64,000 nt of DNA from Rhizobiaceae bacterium (GCA_017644005.1 JAEPMJ010000001.1:1-64000), one strand, 5' to 3'. Shown: positions 53,409 to 62,595, counted from the first letter of the stretch. The notes: generated from the sequence alone by a model not told the origin. Program-made: numbers and translations.

Positions 53409-53615
53409 TCACCCGATTCTCGATACCGCGCCAACACGGCCGAAAATTGCGACGATGCCCGAAATTGCAGTCACTGCCTGCAATACGGTCTCGGTCAGCG
53501 CGGCATTGTCGAGGCCGGCGACCGGAACACCAAAGATCGTCGCCGCGGCGCTACCGACCGTGACGACCGAGGCCCAGATCGTGCGGGAAAGATACCACGG
53601 TTTGATGTTGTTCAT
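53409..53615 (-). CDS. Holin-like small membrane protein at the GTA 3' end
   Basis: A 68-residue protein with a polar N terminus (MNNIKPWYLSRTIWAS) and two hydrophobic helices (VVTVGSAAATIFGVPVAG and VLQAVTAISGIVAIFG) separated by a short acidic turn, as in class II holins. AAAGGAG precedes ATG 53615. It is 26 bp after the tail-tip stop and co-oriented, so it likely belongs to the GTA and may form the lysis pore. No endolysin gene is seen. Confidence 0.6.
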   Translation of the reverse strand: MNNIKPWYLSRTIWASVVTVGSAAATIFGVPVAGLDNAALTETVLQAVTAISGIVAIFGRVGAVSRIG

Positions 53616-53641
53616 CGACGACTCCTTTTGTTCGTTGATAG

Positions 53642-56600
53642 TCATGCATAGGTGAAAACACTGACCGCGGAATCACCAGGACCGAGCGCGCCGCTGATCT
53701 GGCGTACGGTGAGCTCGATTTCAGCGGGCGAAGATCCAAAATCTGCGGCAATCTCGGTCGCAGGATAGTTCCAGCCCGGCTGTGACACCGTTTCGGTCCT
53801 TAGCACCGGGCCGCCCGGAGCGGCGACTGAAACCAGGTAGGATTCGCTTACTTCCGACATGGGCAATGCGCCGATCCATGGCGTCTCGCTTGCAAGCCTG
53901 TCGCGCCGTACCCACGTAAACTCGGCATCACCAGCCGAGCTCAATTCCATACCGAGATGAACCGGCGAAATCGGCGTCAGCGCGCGCGCACCGCCTGCTA
54001 GCGTAGTGCTGGTGAAAGCAGGACCAGCGAAATCCGCTCCAAGAGGACCGATTTGCCAGTTGAGCGTGAGCCCAACCTCGGCGGCGTTCAACCCCGCCGC
54101 ACCCACGGCAGTGTCCAAAAGCACGAAATGCGCGCCCGCCGCTGCCCCCGCCTTCGATGCTGCACCGCTCCCTCGCTGACCGCGCAGAAGTCGGGTCAGC
54201 CGCCATTGCGAGGGGGCAATTTCCTCTGCATTCGCAAATTGCACAACCTCCCATTCACCGGAAGCCGATTGTACCGCTGCCGCATTCGCGCCATTGAGCA
54301 CGTTCGATTCCGCTGCGCTCGACAACTCACCGGAATAGAGCATCACATCGATTACATTCGCGTCGTCGTACCTGCCCTCAAACCCGGCAGGCAGCGGCGC
54401 ATCCAGTATTCCAATCGTAGCCTCACGGGAGAAAAGCCCCCTGCGCTCAAAGCCACTGCTCCCCGGCGAAACGTAAGCCGCATGCGCTACCCAGGGAGAT
54501 GCACGAAGTGCGAGCCTCAGCGCATCGTGTGGCTCGGCATATCCCGGCAGCATCGGCAGATCGAGAAATACGGCCAGCGGCAAGCCAGCACGCGGCACCC
54601 TGGCTTTCGCCTGCGTCATCACCTGGGTTCGCCAGGGTGCTGGAGCGACAGGGCGCAACCGCCGCGCGCTGATCTGGCGCGTCAGGCCGGCTTCGCAGTT
54701 GGTGACGAGATAATCTGCTGCCCCAGATCCCTGATCCAGCCGAACGACCGCACCGGGGCCAACATCGAACCGCGATTGCGGCAAAGCAAAACGCGCTTCC
54801 TCGCGTCCGATCCATTTGCGCCGTGCGCGGTCGGCCAGAAGGCTCACGGCCTGTGCAGGATCGAGCGCGCCCGGAAAGCTCTGGTAGTCCTGTCCGTCAT
54901 GCGGCACATCGGGCTGCAGCCACCGCGCCGTGGCCGACTGGTATTCCTGTATCGGATCCGCGAAGACGAGTACCGACTCCGACGGAAATTCGTGATCGGG
55001 CAACCGTATCTTGGCGATGACCGGCTCGTTGTCGCCAATCACAAGGTCCTGCAACGTGTTGACCGCAGCAGGGCGAATATCGTCGCTGGTCACGACAAGT
55101 CCTCCCTCACCTGCCACGAATGAAAGGCCGAAAAGATCGGCCAGCGGCTCAAGCGCACGTCGCGCTGTGGTCGGGTCGGAAACGATGTAACCCGTTACGG
55201 AACCGATCACGCCTGTGATCTTGACCGTACCAGCGCCGAAATCTTCCGCGATCCTTGTGATCAGATCCGATACGCCGGCGCCGTTCAGCCGACCGTTCAG
55301 CCAATGACCTAACAACCAATTGTGGCCATCGGACCATAGGTCGCGCCGCAGTGGGAAGGCTGGAAAAGGCCTGGCATCCCACGCCCAAAGATAGATGCGC
55401 GAGGCATCCAGCATGCGCCCGCCATAGACTTCCGATATCGAGTTCTGAGTTGCGTCGAAATCAGCTGCAACGCCGTCCCAGCGGTCGAGATGTGCCCGTA
55501 TGAGGTTTTGTGACGCAACGTCCGAGCGTGCGCCATTCGAAAAATGCGGCGAAGCGCTTTCGGCCGATTTCGGGTCGGGAAACACGTTCGGCTGGTTCGG
55601 TCCCTTGTCGACCGCCGGCCCGCCGAGTTCGGTCAGCCAGATCGGCTTCGATCGCGGCACCCAGCCGGTCGGGCTGCCCGCCTCAACGCCGCCAGGCCGG
55701 TCGTAATGGTGGTTGTTCCACCAGTTTTGAATGTCCTTGTAGCGGTAGACCCAGGGCTTGCCGTAGGCGCCATCCGATATCGGCGAGCGCGTCCGCGAAA
55801 GCCGATCTGCGGCCGACGCGTAGTACCAGTCATAGCCCTCCCCGCCGGCAACCGCTGCGCGCAGCCTGGCAACGTCATACGGGCCTGAATAGCCGTCCGG
55901 GTTGCCTTCGCTGTGGTCTTCGTCGCGCCAGTCGGCCAACGGAAAATAGCAGTCGATGCCCACCGCATCGATATCGGCGTGCGACCAGAGCTGATCGAGA
56001 TGGAAGAGCACGTCTCCGGTTCCGTCTCCCGGCTGATGGCCGAAGTATTCGGACCAGTCCGCGCCGTAGCTCAGCATAGTCCCTCCACCGACAATCGAGC
56101 GCACCTCGCTGGCGAGCGAGCACAACGCCTCGACGAATGGAAATGCACCCGCACCGTCGCGCAACTGAGTCAGCCCGCGCAACTCCGATCCCAAAAGAAA
56201 TGCGTCGACACCGCCCGCTGCCGCCGCCAGCTTCGCGTAATGGAGAACAAAGCGGCGATATCCCCAATCGCTTGCCGATCCCGAATAGGCGATGGTGTCG
56301 GCGGCGACGCCGAAATGCGCCGGCACCGCAGACCCGCAAAAAGCATCGATCTGGCTCCGTGCGGCCGGAGTCTTGTCGACACTGCCTGAAACACCGGGTG
56401 CCGGTGAACACGTGATGCGCCCCCGCCAGGGATATGCCGGTTGCCCGGCCTCGTCTGTATAGGGGTCTGGCAGCGCGTTGCCAGCCGGCACGTCCATCAT
56501 CACAAACGGATAAAGGGTGACCTTGATATTCCGCGCCTTGATCTCGGCAATCGCGTCCATCACACTGCGATCGGTTGGCGTACCGCCATAAGCCGCGCCG

Positions 56601-57547
56601 CCCTCATGCTGCGATACCGCAAGAGCGCTGGTACGATCGAGACCTGAAACCAGCCAGGGCTGGGAAATGCCCGTGGGGTTCGTCTGGGTCACCTTCGGGC
56701 GCACGGTGCAGTTTCCGGCACGCAGATCGTCGCCGAACCAGGTAACCACCAGTGCGATATGTTCCAGGTTCGGGCAGAGCGACTGCAATTCGTCCAGCGC
56801 ACCAACGATATCGCTCGGCGCATGCAGCACGTTACGGTTTTCGGCTGCGACTTCGCCCGGCGACGTTGTCCTCGTCACCACGCTCGGCGATAGCCCGTAC
56901 TCCGTCGAACCCGGGATCAAGGCAACAGCTTTGACGCGTTCGCTCAGCCCGCCGACAGGCCGCATCACCTCGAACTGGAATTGCGGGATCCGGTTGCCGT
57001 AAGTCTCAAGCGGCAGGTGTTCGAACACGACATAGGCCGTGTCGCGGTAGGCAGGTGTGTTCCCAGTTCCTTGTTTGGCCTCCACCAGCGGGTCTGCCGG
57101 CTGGGTGGGCGTTCCCCTGTAGAACCTCATCTCGACGGCTGAAAGATCGAGTTCAAGCCCGTCCGCCCAGACACGGCGGATGCCCGCTACCTCGCCTTCG
57201 CAAAGTGCGAACGCCACGTTGGCATAGTAGGTGTAGGTCGTGGTACGCGGGCCGCCTTTGCTGCCCTGCCGTTCGGTCTGGCTTTGTTCCTCGAAGCGAG
57301 TCGCCCAGATCATCGTGCCACCAATGCGCACAGTACCGTAGACGCGCGGTAGCGATGCACCTTCTTCCGCCGAATATGGCCTTGCACCACTAAGGCGTGG
57401 ACCTTCAACTTGGCGCGTGCTGTTGATCAGCGCCCGGTCGATCGCATAGCCGGCAAGCGCGCCAGCTGCAGTCCCGATTGCCGCCCCCGTGGAGCCCAGC
57501 GCGCCGCCGATCAATCCGCCAACGGCCTGAAGAAGTATCGTCGCCAT
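53642..57547 (-). CDS. GTA tail-tip/glycoside-hydrolase-like protein (gp15)
   Basis: A 1301-residue GTA host-recognition protein, about the length of the R. capsulatus gp15 (megatron). The first ~60 residues are Gly/Ala-rich (GGLIGGALGSTGAAIGTAAGALAGYAI). Then come the GTA TIM-barrel region, residues ~220-720 (LDELQSLCPNLEHIALVVTWF, DRSVMDAIAEIKARNIKVTLYPFVMMDVP, WVYRYKDIQNWW), and phage-tail_3 and beta-rich segments. It terminates the tail and opens the cell envelope. ATG 57547 is chosen because homology starts at ATILLQAVGG. It follows the gp14 stop by 1 base. Confidence 0.9.
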   Translation of the reverse strand: MATILLQAVGGLIGGALGSTGAAIGTAAGALAGYAIDRALINSTRQVEGPRLSGARPYSAEEGASLPRVYGTVRIGGTMIWATRFEEQSQTERQGSKGGPRTTTYTYYANVAFALCEGEVAGIRRVWADGLELDLSAVEMRFYRGTPTQPADPLVEAKQGTGNTPAYRDTAYVVFEHLPLETYGNRIPQFQFEVMRPVGGLSERVKAVALIPGSTEYGLSPSVVTRTTSPGEVAAENRNVLHAPSDIVGALDELQSLCPNLEHIALVVTWFGDDLRAGNCTVRPKVTQTNPTGISQPWLVSGLDRTSALAVSQHEGGAAYGGTPTDRSVMDAIAEIKARNIKVTLYPFVMMDVPAGNALPDPYTDEAGQPAYPWRGRITCSPAPGVSGSVDKTPAARSQIDAFCGSAVPAHFGVAADTIAYSGSASDWGYRRFVLHYAKLAAAAGGVDAFLLGSELRGLTQLRDGAGAFPFVEALCSLASEVRSIVGGGTMLSYGADWSEYFGHQPGDGTGDVLFHLDQLWSHADIDAVGIDCYFPLADWRDEDHSEGNPDGYSGPYDVARLRAAVAGGEGYDWYYASAADRLSRTRSPISDGAYGKPWVYRYKDIQNWWNNHHYDRPGGVEAGSPTGWVPRSKPIWLTELGGPAVDKGPNQPNVFPDPKSAESASPHFSNGARSDVASQNLIRAHLDRWDGVAADFDATQNSISEVYGGRMLDASRIYLWAWDARPFPAFPLRRDLWSDGHNWLLGHWLNGRLNGAGVSDLITRIAEDFGAGTVKITGVIGSVTGYIVSDPTTARRALEPLADLFGLSFVAGEGGLVVTSDDIRPAAVNTLQDLVIGDNEPVIAKIRLPDHEFPSESVLVFADPIQEYQSATARWLQPDVPHDGQDYQSFPGALDPAQAVSLLADRARRKWIGREEARFALPQSRFDVGPGAVVRLDQGSGAADYLVTNCEAGLTRQISARRLRPVAPAPWRTQVMTQAKARVPRAGLPLAVFLDLPMLPGYAEPHDALRLALRASPWVAHAAYVSPGSSGFERRGLFSREATIGILDAPLPAGFEGRYDDANVIDVMLYSGELSSAAESNVLNGANAAAVQSASGEWEVVQFANAEEIAPSQWRLTRLLRGQRGSGAASKAGAAAGAHFVLLDTAVGAAGLNAAEVGLTLNWQIGPLGADFAGPAFTSTTLAGGARALTPISPVHLGMELSSAGDAEFTWVRRDRLASETPWIGALPMSEVSESYLVSVAAPGGPVLRTETVSQPGWNYPATEIAADFGSSPAEIELTVRQISGALGPGDSAVSVFTYA

Positions 57548-57548
57548 G

Positions 57549-58019
57549 TTATCGCTTACTGGTTGGGCCGTTTTGGGCCGGAAAAGCGAATACGCCAGCA
57601 ATGCGCCGCCGCCATTGCGGTACCAGCGGCGAAATCATCACAGCATGTCCCTGATAGGCGTGGATTAGCCGCGCCTCGTCGAGCGCGATACCAGCGTGCT
57701 TCGCCGCCATGTGCGGCCGCCAGCGAAAGAGAAGCACATGCCCGCGGCGCGACTCCCTGTCGGCCATGGGCACCATGTGCCTTGCCGCTGCCGCGAAAAG
57801 CGGGTCATCCGACGAAACTTCCGCCCAGTCGGGTGCGTAGGGCCCAACGCGTTGAGGCTCCTCCCCGAGCAAATCGCGCCAAACGCCACGTACCAACCCC
57901 AGGCAGTCGCAGCCGACACCCAGCCTGCTTGCTTGATGGCGATACGGCGTCCCCACCCAGCGCAGCGCCTTGGTGACAACCTGTTCCGGGTCGGCGGCAA
58001 TATTCTCGCACATAATCAT
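57549..58019 (-). CDS. GTA NlpC/P60 cell-wall peptidase (gp14)
   Basis: A 156-residue peptidase: nucleophile Cys in GVGCDCLGLVRGVW, His in KHAGIALD and a third His in LIHAYQGHAV. It clips peptidoglycan during tail penetration. The ATG overlaps the gp13 stop by 4 bp (58016-58019). Confidence 0.92.
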   Translation of the reverse strand: MIMCENIAADPEQVVTKALRWVGTPYRHQASRLGVGCDCLGLVRGVWRDLLGEEPQRVGPYAPDWAEVSSDDPLFAAAARHMVPMADRESRRGHVLLFRWRPHMAAKHAGIALDEARLIHAYQGHAVMISPLVPQWRRRIAGVFAFPAQNGPTSKR

Positions 58020-58891
58020 GGCACCAGCGGCCCGCCGTCGAATTCGCCATCCGACGTGACATAGGCGTAAGCGGAGTCATTTCCCGGCAGATGCGGGAAG
58101 CCTCGAAAATTGAGGCTGTTTCCGAACTTCGCTTTGCATGTGGCAAAACGCTTGTCGCAACCGGCGACGATGGTGAATTGATCGCCGGGTTCAGGCAGAA
58201 CCGAACCTGACTGCCAGATGATCAGAACCGTACCCGCCGCGTCATGCCTGAAGTCGACCACCCGCTCGGTCTGACCCGAGCGCGCGCCCGTCGTCCAGGT
58301 GAGAACGCCATTGGCGAACCAGCCCTGCGCAAAGCCCTCGATCCCGGTCACCACCAGCGCGTCGGTGCCGGATATCGATACCATCTCACCGGCACCACTG
58401 AATTGCGGAAGGCCGAGGTTCACGCCACAGCGCTCATCACCCAGTTCGGCCGAGCAATGCCGGTGGATGTAGCGTCCACGTACGAAATCCAGCCCGCGCC
58501 CCGGGTCTTCAAGTTCGGCGACGAAGCGACCATCCGACCGTGTGATGCGGGCGATGGTCGCCTGCGCAATTGCGGAAAATTCTGCCGGCTCGTTCCAGTT
58601 GACGATCAGCGTTTCGACCACCGCACCGTCGTAAAGCCCGTCGGAGATATCCGTTTCGGAAATCTTGTCGGAGGATAGCGCACCGTCGACTTCCGCACTG
58701 TCGATACCGAGCCCCAGAGCGCTGCGCGCCTCACTGGCGGAGAAGCCGGCCTCCGGCTCGAACAACGTGGCGTCCACGGTCAGTGCCCGGTCATGATCGG
58801 TGAAGCCCATCACAGTGCCGTCGCGCCGGGTCAACCGCCAGCAATAGCACAGCGTTGTCGCTGTGCGGGTCAGATGGTCCTCGAACGTCAC
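58016..58891 (-). CDS. GTA DUF2163 baseplate hub protein (gp13)
   Basis: A 291-residue protein beginning CYCWRLTRRDGTVMGFTDHDRAL and ending ACPHLPGND-type, here FRGFPHLPGNDSAY. Cys pairs (CSAELGDERCG; CDKRFATCKAKFGN) are the family's conserved C-terminal Cys cluster. In RcGTA this is the hub below the distal tail ring. Confidence 0.93.
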   Translation of the reverse strand: MTFEDHLTRTATTLCYCWRLTRRDGTVMGFTDHDRALTVDATLFEPEAGFSASEARSALGLGIDSAEVDGALSSDKISETDISDGLYDGAVVETLIVNWNEPAEFSAIAQATIARITRSDGRFVAELEDPGRGLDFVRGRYIHRHCSAELGDERCGVNLGLPQFSGAGEMVSISGTDALVVTGIEGFAQGWFANGVLTWTTGARSGQTERVVDFRHDAAGTVLIIWQSGSVLPEPGDQFTIVAGCDKRFATCKAKFGNSLNFRGFPHLPGNDSAYAYVTSDGEFDGGPLVP

Positions 58892-58895
58892 CGTC

Positions 58896-59546
58896 TCAGC
58901 CTGTTATCTCGACGAGTGGAATGGTTGGAATCTGCCCTGCTTCGAACGCAGTCAGGCTGACCGAAAGGTGCTCGACGTCGAAACGTACCGGAACATCGAA
59001 TTCGAAACCCGCTGTTACAGCCGCGCCGGCTGACGGCTCGTGGCCTGCTTCGAACCTAATTATCCCGGTCGCGGGATCGACCGTGAAGTCGTCACCCTCA
59101 ATCTTCTCCACACCGCCCACCGCGACCCGCACTGAGCCGGCAACCGGCATTGTGATCGGCCGCACATAAGCGTCGGCGCCCGACCCGTAGGTCTTGGCGA
59201 GGGCAAACTCGGCATTTGCGCCGTCGCCGGTGCCGATCACCTGGTCGGTCGGTGAAATGGGAACGGCCGGCGGCACGGATTTACGGTCGAACGGATCGCG
59301 AAAGCGGAAACCGTGCAAGCTGCCGCGCCGCGCCTCGAAGAACGCGGTCAGCTCGTAAAGATCGTCCAGTGACCGAATGCCTGTTCCGGCATCGTAGCGC
59401 CGCCTGGAAGCCGCCAGCCGCGCATTGCGCTTTTCGGCACCCGAGGTGAGTTGCACAATCTCGATGCGTCGCTCGGGCCCGCCGGTCGCGCCGAAGGAGA
59501 TGGCGATCGGGAAAAGCACGTCGTGAAAACTGGACAAATCGGGCAT
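58896..59546 (-). CDS. GTA distal tail protein, DUF2460 (gp12)
   Basis: A 216-residue protein with the DUF2460 core: FHDVLFPIAISFGATGGPERR, SLDDLYELTAFFEARRGSLHGFRFRD and a closing ISLPLVEI-type end (GQIPTIPLVEI). It forms the distal-tail ring connecting the tail tube with the hub. Confidence 0.93.
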   Translation of the reverse strand: MPDLSSFHDVLFPIAISFGATGGPERRIEIVQLTSGAEKRNARLAASRRRYDAGTGIRSLDDLYELTAFFEARRGSLHGFRFRDPFDRKSVPPAVPISPTDQVIGTGDGANAEFALAKTYGSGADAYVRPITMPVAGSVRVAVGGVEKIEGDDFTVDPATGIIRFEAGHEPSAGAAVTAGFEFDVPVRFDVEHLSVSLTAFEAGQIPTIPLVEITG

Positions 59547-59549
59547 GTG

Positions 59550-60107
59550 TTAGAGCCCCCGCGAACCGCGGCCGACCGCCCGCGCCAGCATCGCCGACAC
59601 CTGCGCTTCGGACTTGCGGAATGAGGCGGCATCCGGCGTCGAAACGTTGAAGACAATCGTCACCGGCTTTTGCGCGGTACCGCCCGAAGCGACACCGAGG
59701 CGCCCGTCGGCGGAGCGCTGCAGCGGCAAGATTGCCTCCGCGCCCGCCTCCCCCATCAGGCCTGTGCCGCCGCCTATCGGAAAATAGGTTGGCGTGTTGA
59801 CAACACCGCCCGAGGCAAACGGTACCACGCCACCTTTCGCGAAGCCGGTGATGCCGCCGAAAAACGAGGAGAAGAACGAACCAGCCAGCGATTGCAACGG
59901 CTGCAGACCCTTGTTCAGCGCCATACCGGCGAGATTCAGGGCGATGCGCCGCAACACGTCATCCAACGACTTGCCGCTGACGGCCGCGGTCTTCAGCGCA
60001 CCTGTCAGCTGCGAACCGAAACGCGCTGACAGATCTTGTAAGAGTTTGAGCTCGTCACGAAACGAACTGGTATCTGCCGTCACTTCGACAGTCATCTGCT
60101 CTGGCAT
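59550..60107 (-). CDS. GTA tail tape measure protein (gp11)
   Basis: A 185-residue protein, short for a tape measure but usual for GTAs, which have short tails. The N half is helical (DELKLLQDLSARFGSQL), then DDVLRRIALNLAGMALNKGLQPLQ, and FAKGGVVPFASGGVVNTPTYFPIGGG, GLMGEAGAEAILPLQR, the common phage tape-measure C-terminal motif. It abuts gp12 with a 3-bp gap. Confidence 0.9.
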   Translation of the reverse strand: MPEQMTVEVTADTSSFRDELKLLQDLSARFGSQLTGALKTAAVSGKSLDDVLRRIALNLAGMALNKGLQPLQSLAGSFFSSFFGGITGFAKGGVVPFASGGVVNTPTYFPIGGGTGLMGEAGAEAILPLQRSADGRLGVASGGTAQKPVTIVFNVSTPDAASFRKSEAQVSAMLARAVGRGSRGL

Positions 60108-60308
60108 CTAGCCCACCTTTCGATCGGGGAACCGGTTCATCAGTTCGGCGAGCGCGCTGCGCTCGGGCGCCGAAACCGGGGCGGAAAATACCGACATCGC
60201 CGCCGCCAACTCGCGGGGCGTCATTGCCCAGAAGGCCCGCGGCGAGAGCTTCAGCCGACCCAGGCCAAACGCCATCACGTCGTCCCACGGAAACGGCTTG
60301 CCGTTCAC
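60108..60308 (-). CDS. GTA small protein gp10.1 (rcc01693-like)
   Basis: A 66-residue protein: VNGKPFPWDDVMAFGLGRLKLSPRAFWAMTPRELAAAM, the rcc01693 pattern, probably a tail assembly chaperone component. The start is GTG 60308, overlapping the gp10 stop in GTGA; this is why longer upstream frames are rejected. It stops 1 base before gp11. Confidence 0.88.
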   Translation of the reverse strand: MNGKPFPWDDVMAFGLGRLKLSPRAFWAMTPRELAAAMSVFSAPVSAPERSALAELMNRFPDRKVG

Positions 60309-60640
60309 TCGGCCACCCCGTCCTGCATAGGCGCACCAAATGTCTGCGTCAGAAGCTCGGCCACGATCCGTGCGAAGCCCGCGGCACCGCCCTCGCACTG
60401 CATGGCGCGGACGTCGTCGTCGCTTACATCTTCGCCAGCTCCCCTAAGCCCTGCCGCGATGATCCTGGTGAGGTCTTGCGAGGTGAAGCGCCCGGAGGAA
60501 AATCGCTCCACGAGCGCGTTGAGATCGGCAGCAGCGAAGGAGGCCTCGAGCTCGGCCAGCGAGCCGAGTGTCAGGCAGAGCCGCCTTTCGCGCCCGTCTA
60601 GTATCGCGGCCACTTCCCCGCGGCGTCTGTTGACCGCCAT
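60305..60640 (-). CDS. GTA tail assembly chaperone (gp10)
   Basis: A 111-residue TAC_11-type protein: RRLCLTLGSLAELEASFAAADLNALVERFSSG, LTRIIAAGLRGAG, FARIVAELLTQTFG. In the R. capsulatus GTA the equivalent lies between major tail and tape measure genes. The ATG overlaps the gp9 stop by 1 bp. Confidence 0.9.
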   Translation of the reverse strand: MAVNRRRGEVAAILDGRERRLCLTLGSLAELEASFAAADLNALVERFSSGRFTSQDLTRIIAAGLRGAGEDVSDDDVRAMQCEGGAAGFARIVAELLTQTFGAPMQDGVAE

Positions 60641-61053
60641 CAGATGGCCCCGAAGGTCAGCGCGCCAGCCGACTCCAGCGCCAGTTCGAACGCGACTTCG
60701 CCGTCATGACTGCCGGAATATTCGAGTGCGGTGATCTGGAACGGCCCCTCGACCGTGCCGAAATCGGGAATGATGAGCTGCCAGTCGACGATCTCGCCGC
60801 TGAAGAAGGCCGCACGCATACGCTCGTCCGACGCCGCATCCTTGAAGATGCCGGAACCGCCGAGCGAGGCCCTCTGCACACCGCTACCTGCAAGAAGTTC
60901 GCGCCATCGGCCGGCCGAGTCGGCGTCCGTGATGTCTACCGTTTCGCTGTTGAATGCGAGCCGTTTCGTGCGCAACCCGGCCACGGTCACAAAACTGCCC
61001 AATCCGTCCTCATCGAGCTTGATGAGCACGTCCTTGCCCTTCTGCGCTGTCAC
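60640..61053 (-). CDS. GTA major tail protein, TP901-1 family (gp9)
   Basis: A 137-residue tail-tube protein: KGKDVLIKLDEDGLGSFVTVAGLRTKRLAFNSETVDITDADS and GREL-type segments (AGRWRELLAGSGVQRASLGGSGIFKD), closing with ITALEYSGSHDGEVAFELALESAG. Stacked hexamer rings form the tail tube. Confidence 0.93.
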   Translation of the reverse strand: MTAQKGKDVLIKLDEDGLGSFVTVAGLRTKRLAFNSETVDITDADSAGRWRELLAGSGVQRASLGGSGIFKDAASDERMRAAFFSGEIVDWQLIIPDFGTVEGPFQITALEYSGSHDGEVAFELALESAGALTFGAI

Positions 61054-61097
61054 GCGGGCCTCCTGTCGTTACTGGTGATGTCGCCTGCTTGTGCGGA

Positions 61098-61508
61098 TCA
61101 GGCCGAGGGTTCGGTCACGGCCCTGAATCGCAGCAATCCGTGATGCACGGATTGATCTTCATCGAAACGCACCTCGGAGTATTCAAGGCGCAGATTAACG
61201 AGCGCGTGCCCCTCTAGCGCCAGTTCGGCATCGTTGAGCCGCTGGCCAATCGCCTCGACCAGAACATGCGCTTCCTTCTTGCCCCTGCCTTTCGACCAGA
61301 CATGCAGCGTCAGCAGTTGCTCGGTGCCGCTTTCGGTTCCGGTACTCCAATCGTATATGCTCGTTCGGCCGAAGGTGATGTAAGGAAAAGAAACGTCCGG
61401 CGGCGCGTGATCGTAGATCCGCGCACTGCCCAACAGGGCAAGAACGCCAGTGTCGGCGGACAATGCCGCGTGGATGGCCTTTTGAACTTCAGCGGCGGGC
61501 GCGGTCAT
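61098..61508 (-). CDS. GTA tail terminator, DUF3168 (gp8)
   Basis: A 136-residue protein: VQKAIHAALSADTGVLALLG, FPYITFGRTSIYDWSTGTESG, LLTLHVWSKGRGKKE and DQSVHHGLLRFRAVTE. DUF3168 proteins cap the tail tube. A 44-bp gap separates it from gp9. The ATG is inside the preceding small gene. Confidence 0.92.
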   Translation of the reverse strand: MTAPAAEVQKAIHAALSADTGVLALLGSARIYDHAPPDVSFPYITFGRTSIYDWSTGTESGTEQLLTLHVWSKGRGKKEAHVLVEAIGQRLNDAELALEGHALVNLRLEYSEVRFDEDQSVHHGLLRFRAVTEPSA

Positions 61509-61665
61509 CGCGGTCTGCCTTCATTGTTGGTTTCGAGACCTTGGCTAGATCCCTTGATCCACGCTTGGAATTCGCGGCACTTTCGATCTCTTCGGCGAGA
61601 CTATGGGCACGTCCCTTGAGCGCGCGCAACATGCCTTCCATCGTCAGGGTCATCGTGACGTTCAC
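61489..61665 (-). CDS. 58-residue GTA-embedded protein, unassigned
   Basis: A short frame: GTG 61665 overlaps the head-tail adaptor stop in GTGA and runs to TGA 61489, overlapping gp8's start by 20 bp. The product is helical and charged (MEGMLRALKGRAHSLAEEIESAAN, then a Lys/Arg/Asp-rich tail). The standard R. capsulatus cluster has no gene here. Its coupling to both neighbours supports translation. It could be a reduced head-tail connector or a GTA-specific accessory; no homology is claimed. Confidence 0.55.
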   Translation of the reverse strand: MNVTMTLTMEGMLRALKGRAHSLAEEIESAANSKRGSRDLAKVSKPTMKADRDDRARR

Positions 61666-61997
61666 AGGCCGTCCTCCCTGGTGCGACAGACCAGATAGCG
61701 GCCGGTCTCGTCGGGGTCGCTTACAGTCAGAATCGCGAAAATACGGCCGTTGGCGCTGAAACGCATGCCGCTTGCAACATCGCTGCGATGGCGGATCGTG
61801 ATTCGATGCGAGGCTACCTCGCGCGTTTGGCCAGCGCCGAATCGGCTGGTCGTGCCCATCGGCTCAATGCGCGCAAAGACCGTCGCGGTCTCCACCCAGT
61901 TTTCAGTATATCCGCCCAGCCCGTCCGGCGTCAGCGCCGGACTTTCCAGTGCAACCTCGTGGCGCAGCTGGCCGGGATTGATGAACTCAACCTTCAA
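61662..61997 (-). CDS. GTA head-tail adaptor/head closure protein (gp7)
   Basis: A 111-residue protein: GQLRHEVALESPALTPDGLGGYTENWVETATVFARIEP, HRITIRHRSDVASGMRFSANGRIFAI, a phage head-tail joining pattern. Its ATG overlaps the gp6 stop by 4 bp and its stop overlaps the small GTG gene. Confidence 0.92.
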   Translation of the reverse strand: MKVEFINPGQLRHEVALESPALTPDGLGGYTENWVETATVFARIEPMGTTSRFGAGQTREVASHRITIRHRSDVASGMRFSANGRIFAILTVSDPDETGRYLVCRTREDGL

Positions 61998-62566
61998 CCC
62001 AGCCTCCGCGACATGAACGGCGACAGAAGCCGGCCGTAACCTTCAGGCATCGAAACCGGATGCTGATCAACGCCAAAGGAGGCACGGAATTCGAACCAGT
62101 GCGATACCAGCATCAGCACGGCGCGTTTCAGAAGGTCAGGCACGTCCGTCGCCGCCTCGCCGTAGCCGGCGGTGAAGTCGATTTCGATGCCGTTCAGCGT
62201 GCGCAGGTCGCCGGGCACGGTCTCGAAATGAAGCCGCGCCGGACGCGAAAGCGCGTCAAGCTGATAGTCTGTCGCTGCGATCAGCGATGCCTCACCGTCC
62301 GCACCGTATGCGGTCACCGCAGTCAGCACACGAATGGGCCCGCGGCGCAGCAGAACCAACCCGCTCGACGGCACGCCGTCGAGCACGAGCCGCCAGTCCT
62401 GGTCGATCAGGGCGAGCCCGGTAGTCGCCTCCACCTCCTCGCGCGCCGCGCGGATCAGGCCATTGACCAGATCATCCTCGGAGCTGTGATCGATGCGCAG
62501 CGCGGCCTTGGCGTCGGCGAGCGTCACCGGCTCCACATCGGGACCGGCAGTCCGGAAAAGCGTCAT
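61994..62566 (-). CDS. GTA head-tail connector protein (gp6)
   Basis: A 190-residue connector: PVTLADAKAALRIDHSSEDDLVNGLIRAAREEVEATTGLAL, then DFTAGYGEAATDVPDLLKRAVLMLVSHWFE. It joins the portal ring to the adaptor. It is preceded by two perfect hairpins in the 105-bp gap to the capsid gene. Confidence 0.93.
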   Translation of the reverse strand: MTLFRTAGPDVEPVTLADAKAALRIDHSSEDDLVNGLIRAAREEVEATTGLALIDQDWRLVLDGVPSSGLVLLRRGPIRVLTAVTAYGADGEASLIAATDYQLDALSRPARLHFETVPGDLRTLNGIEIDFTAGYGEAATDVPDLLKRAVLMLVSHWFEFRASFGVDQHPVSMPEGYGRLLSPFMSRRLG

Positions 62567-62595
62567 GCATTCTCTCGTTATCGGGAAAGGAAGGG

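Noticed and set aside
53409..57547. Complete prophage rather than GTA
   Set aside because: No integrase, repressor, replication or att site; gene order and the 1301-residue tail-tip protein match GTAs. The missing upstream genes lie past the window, so this remains an inference.
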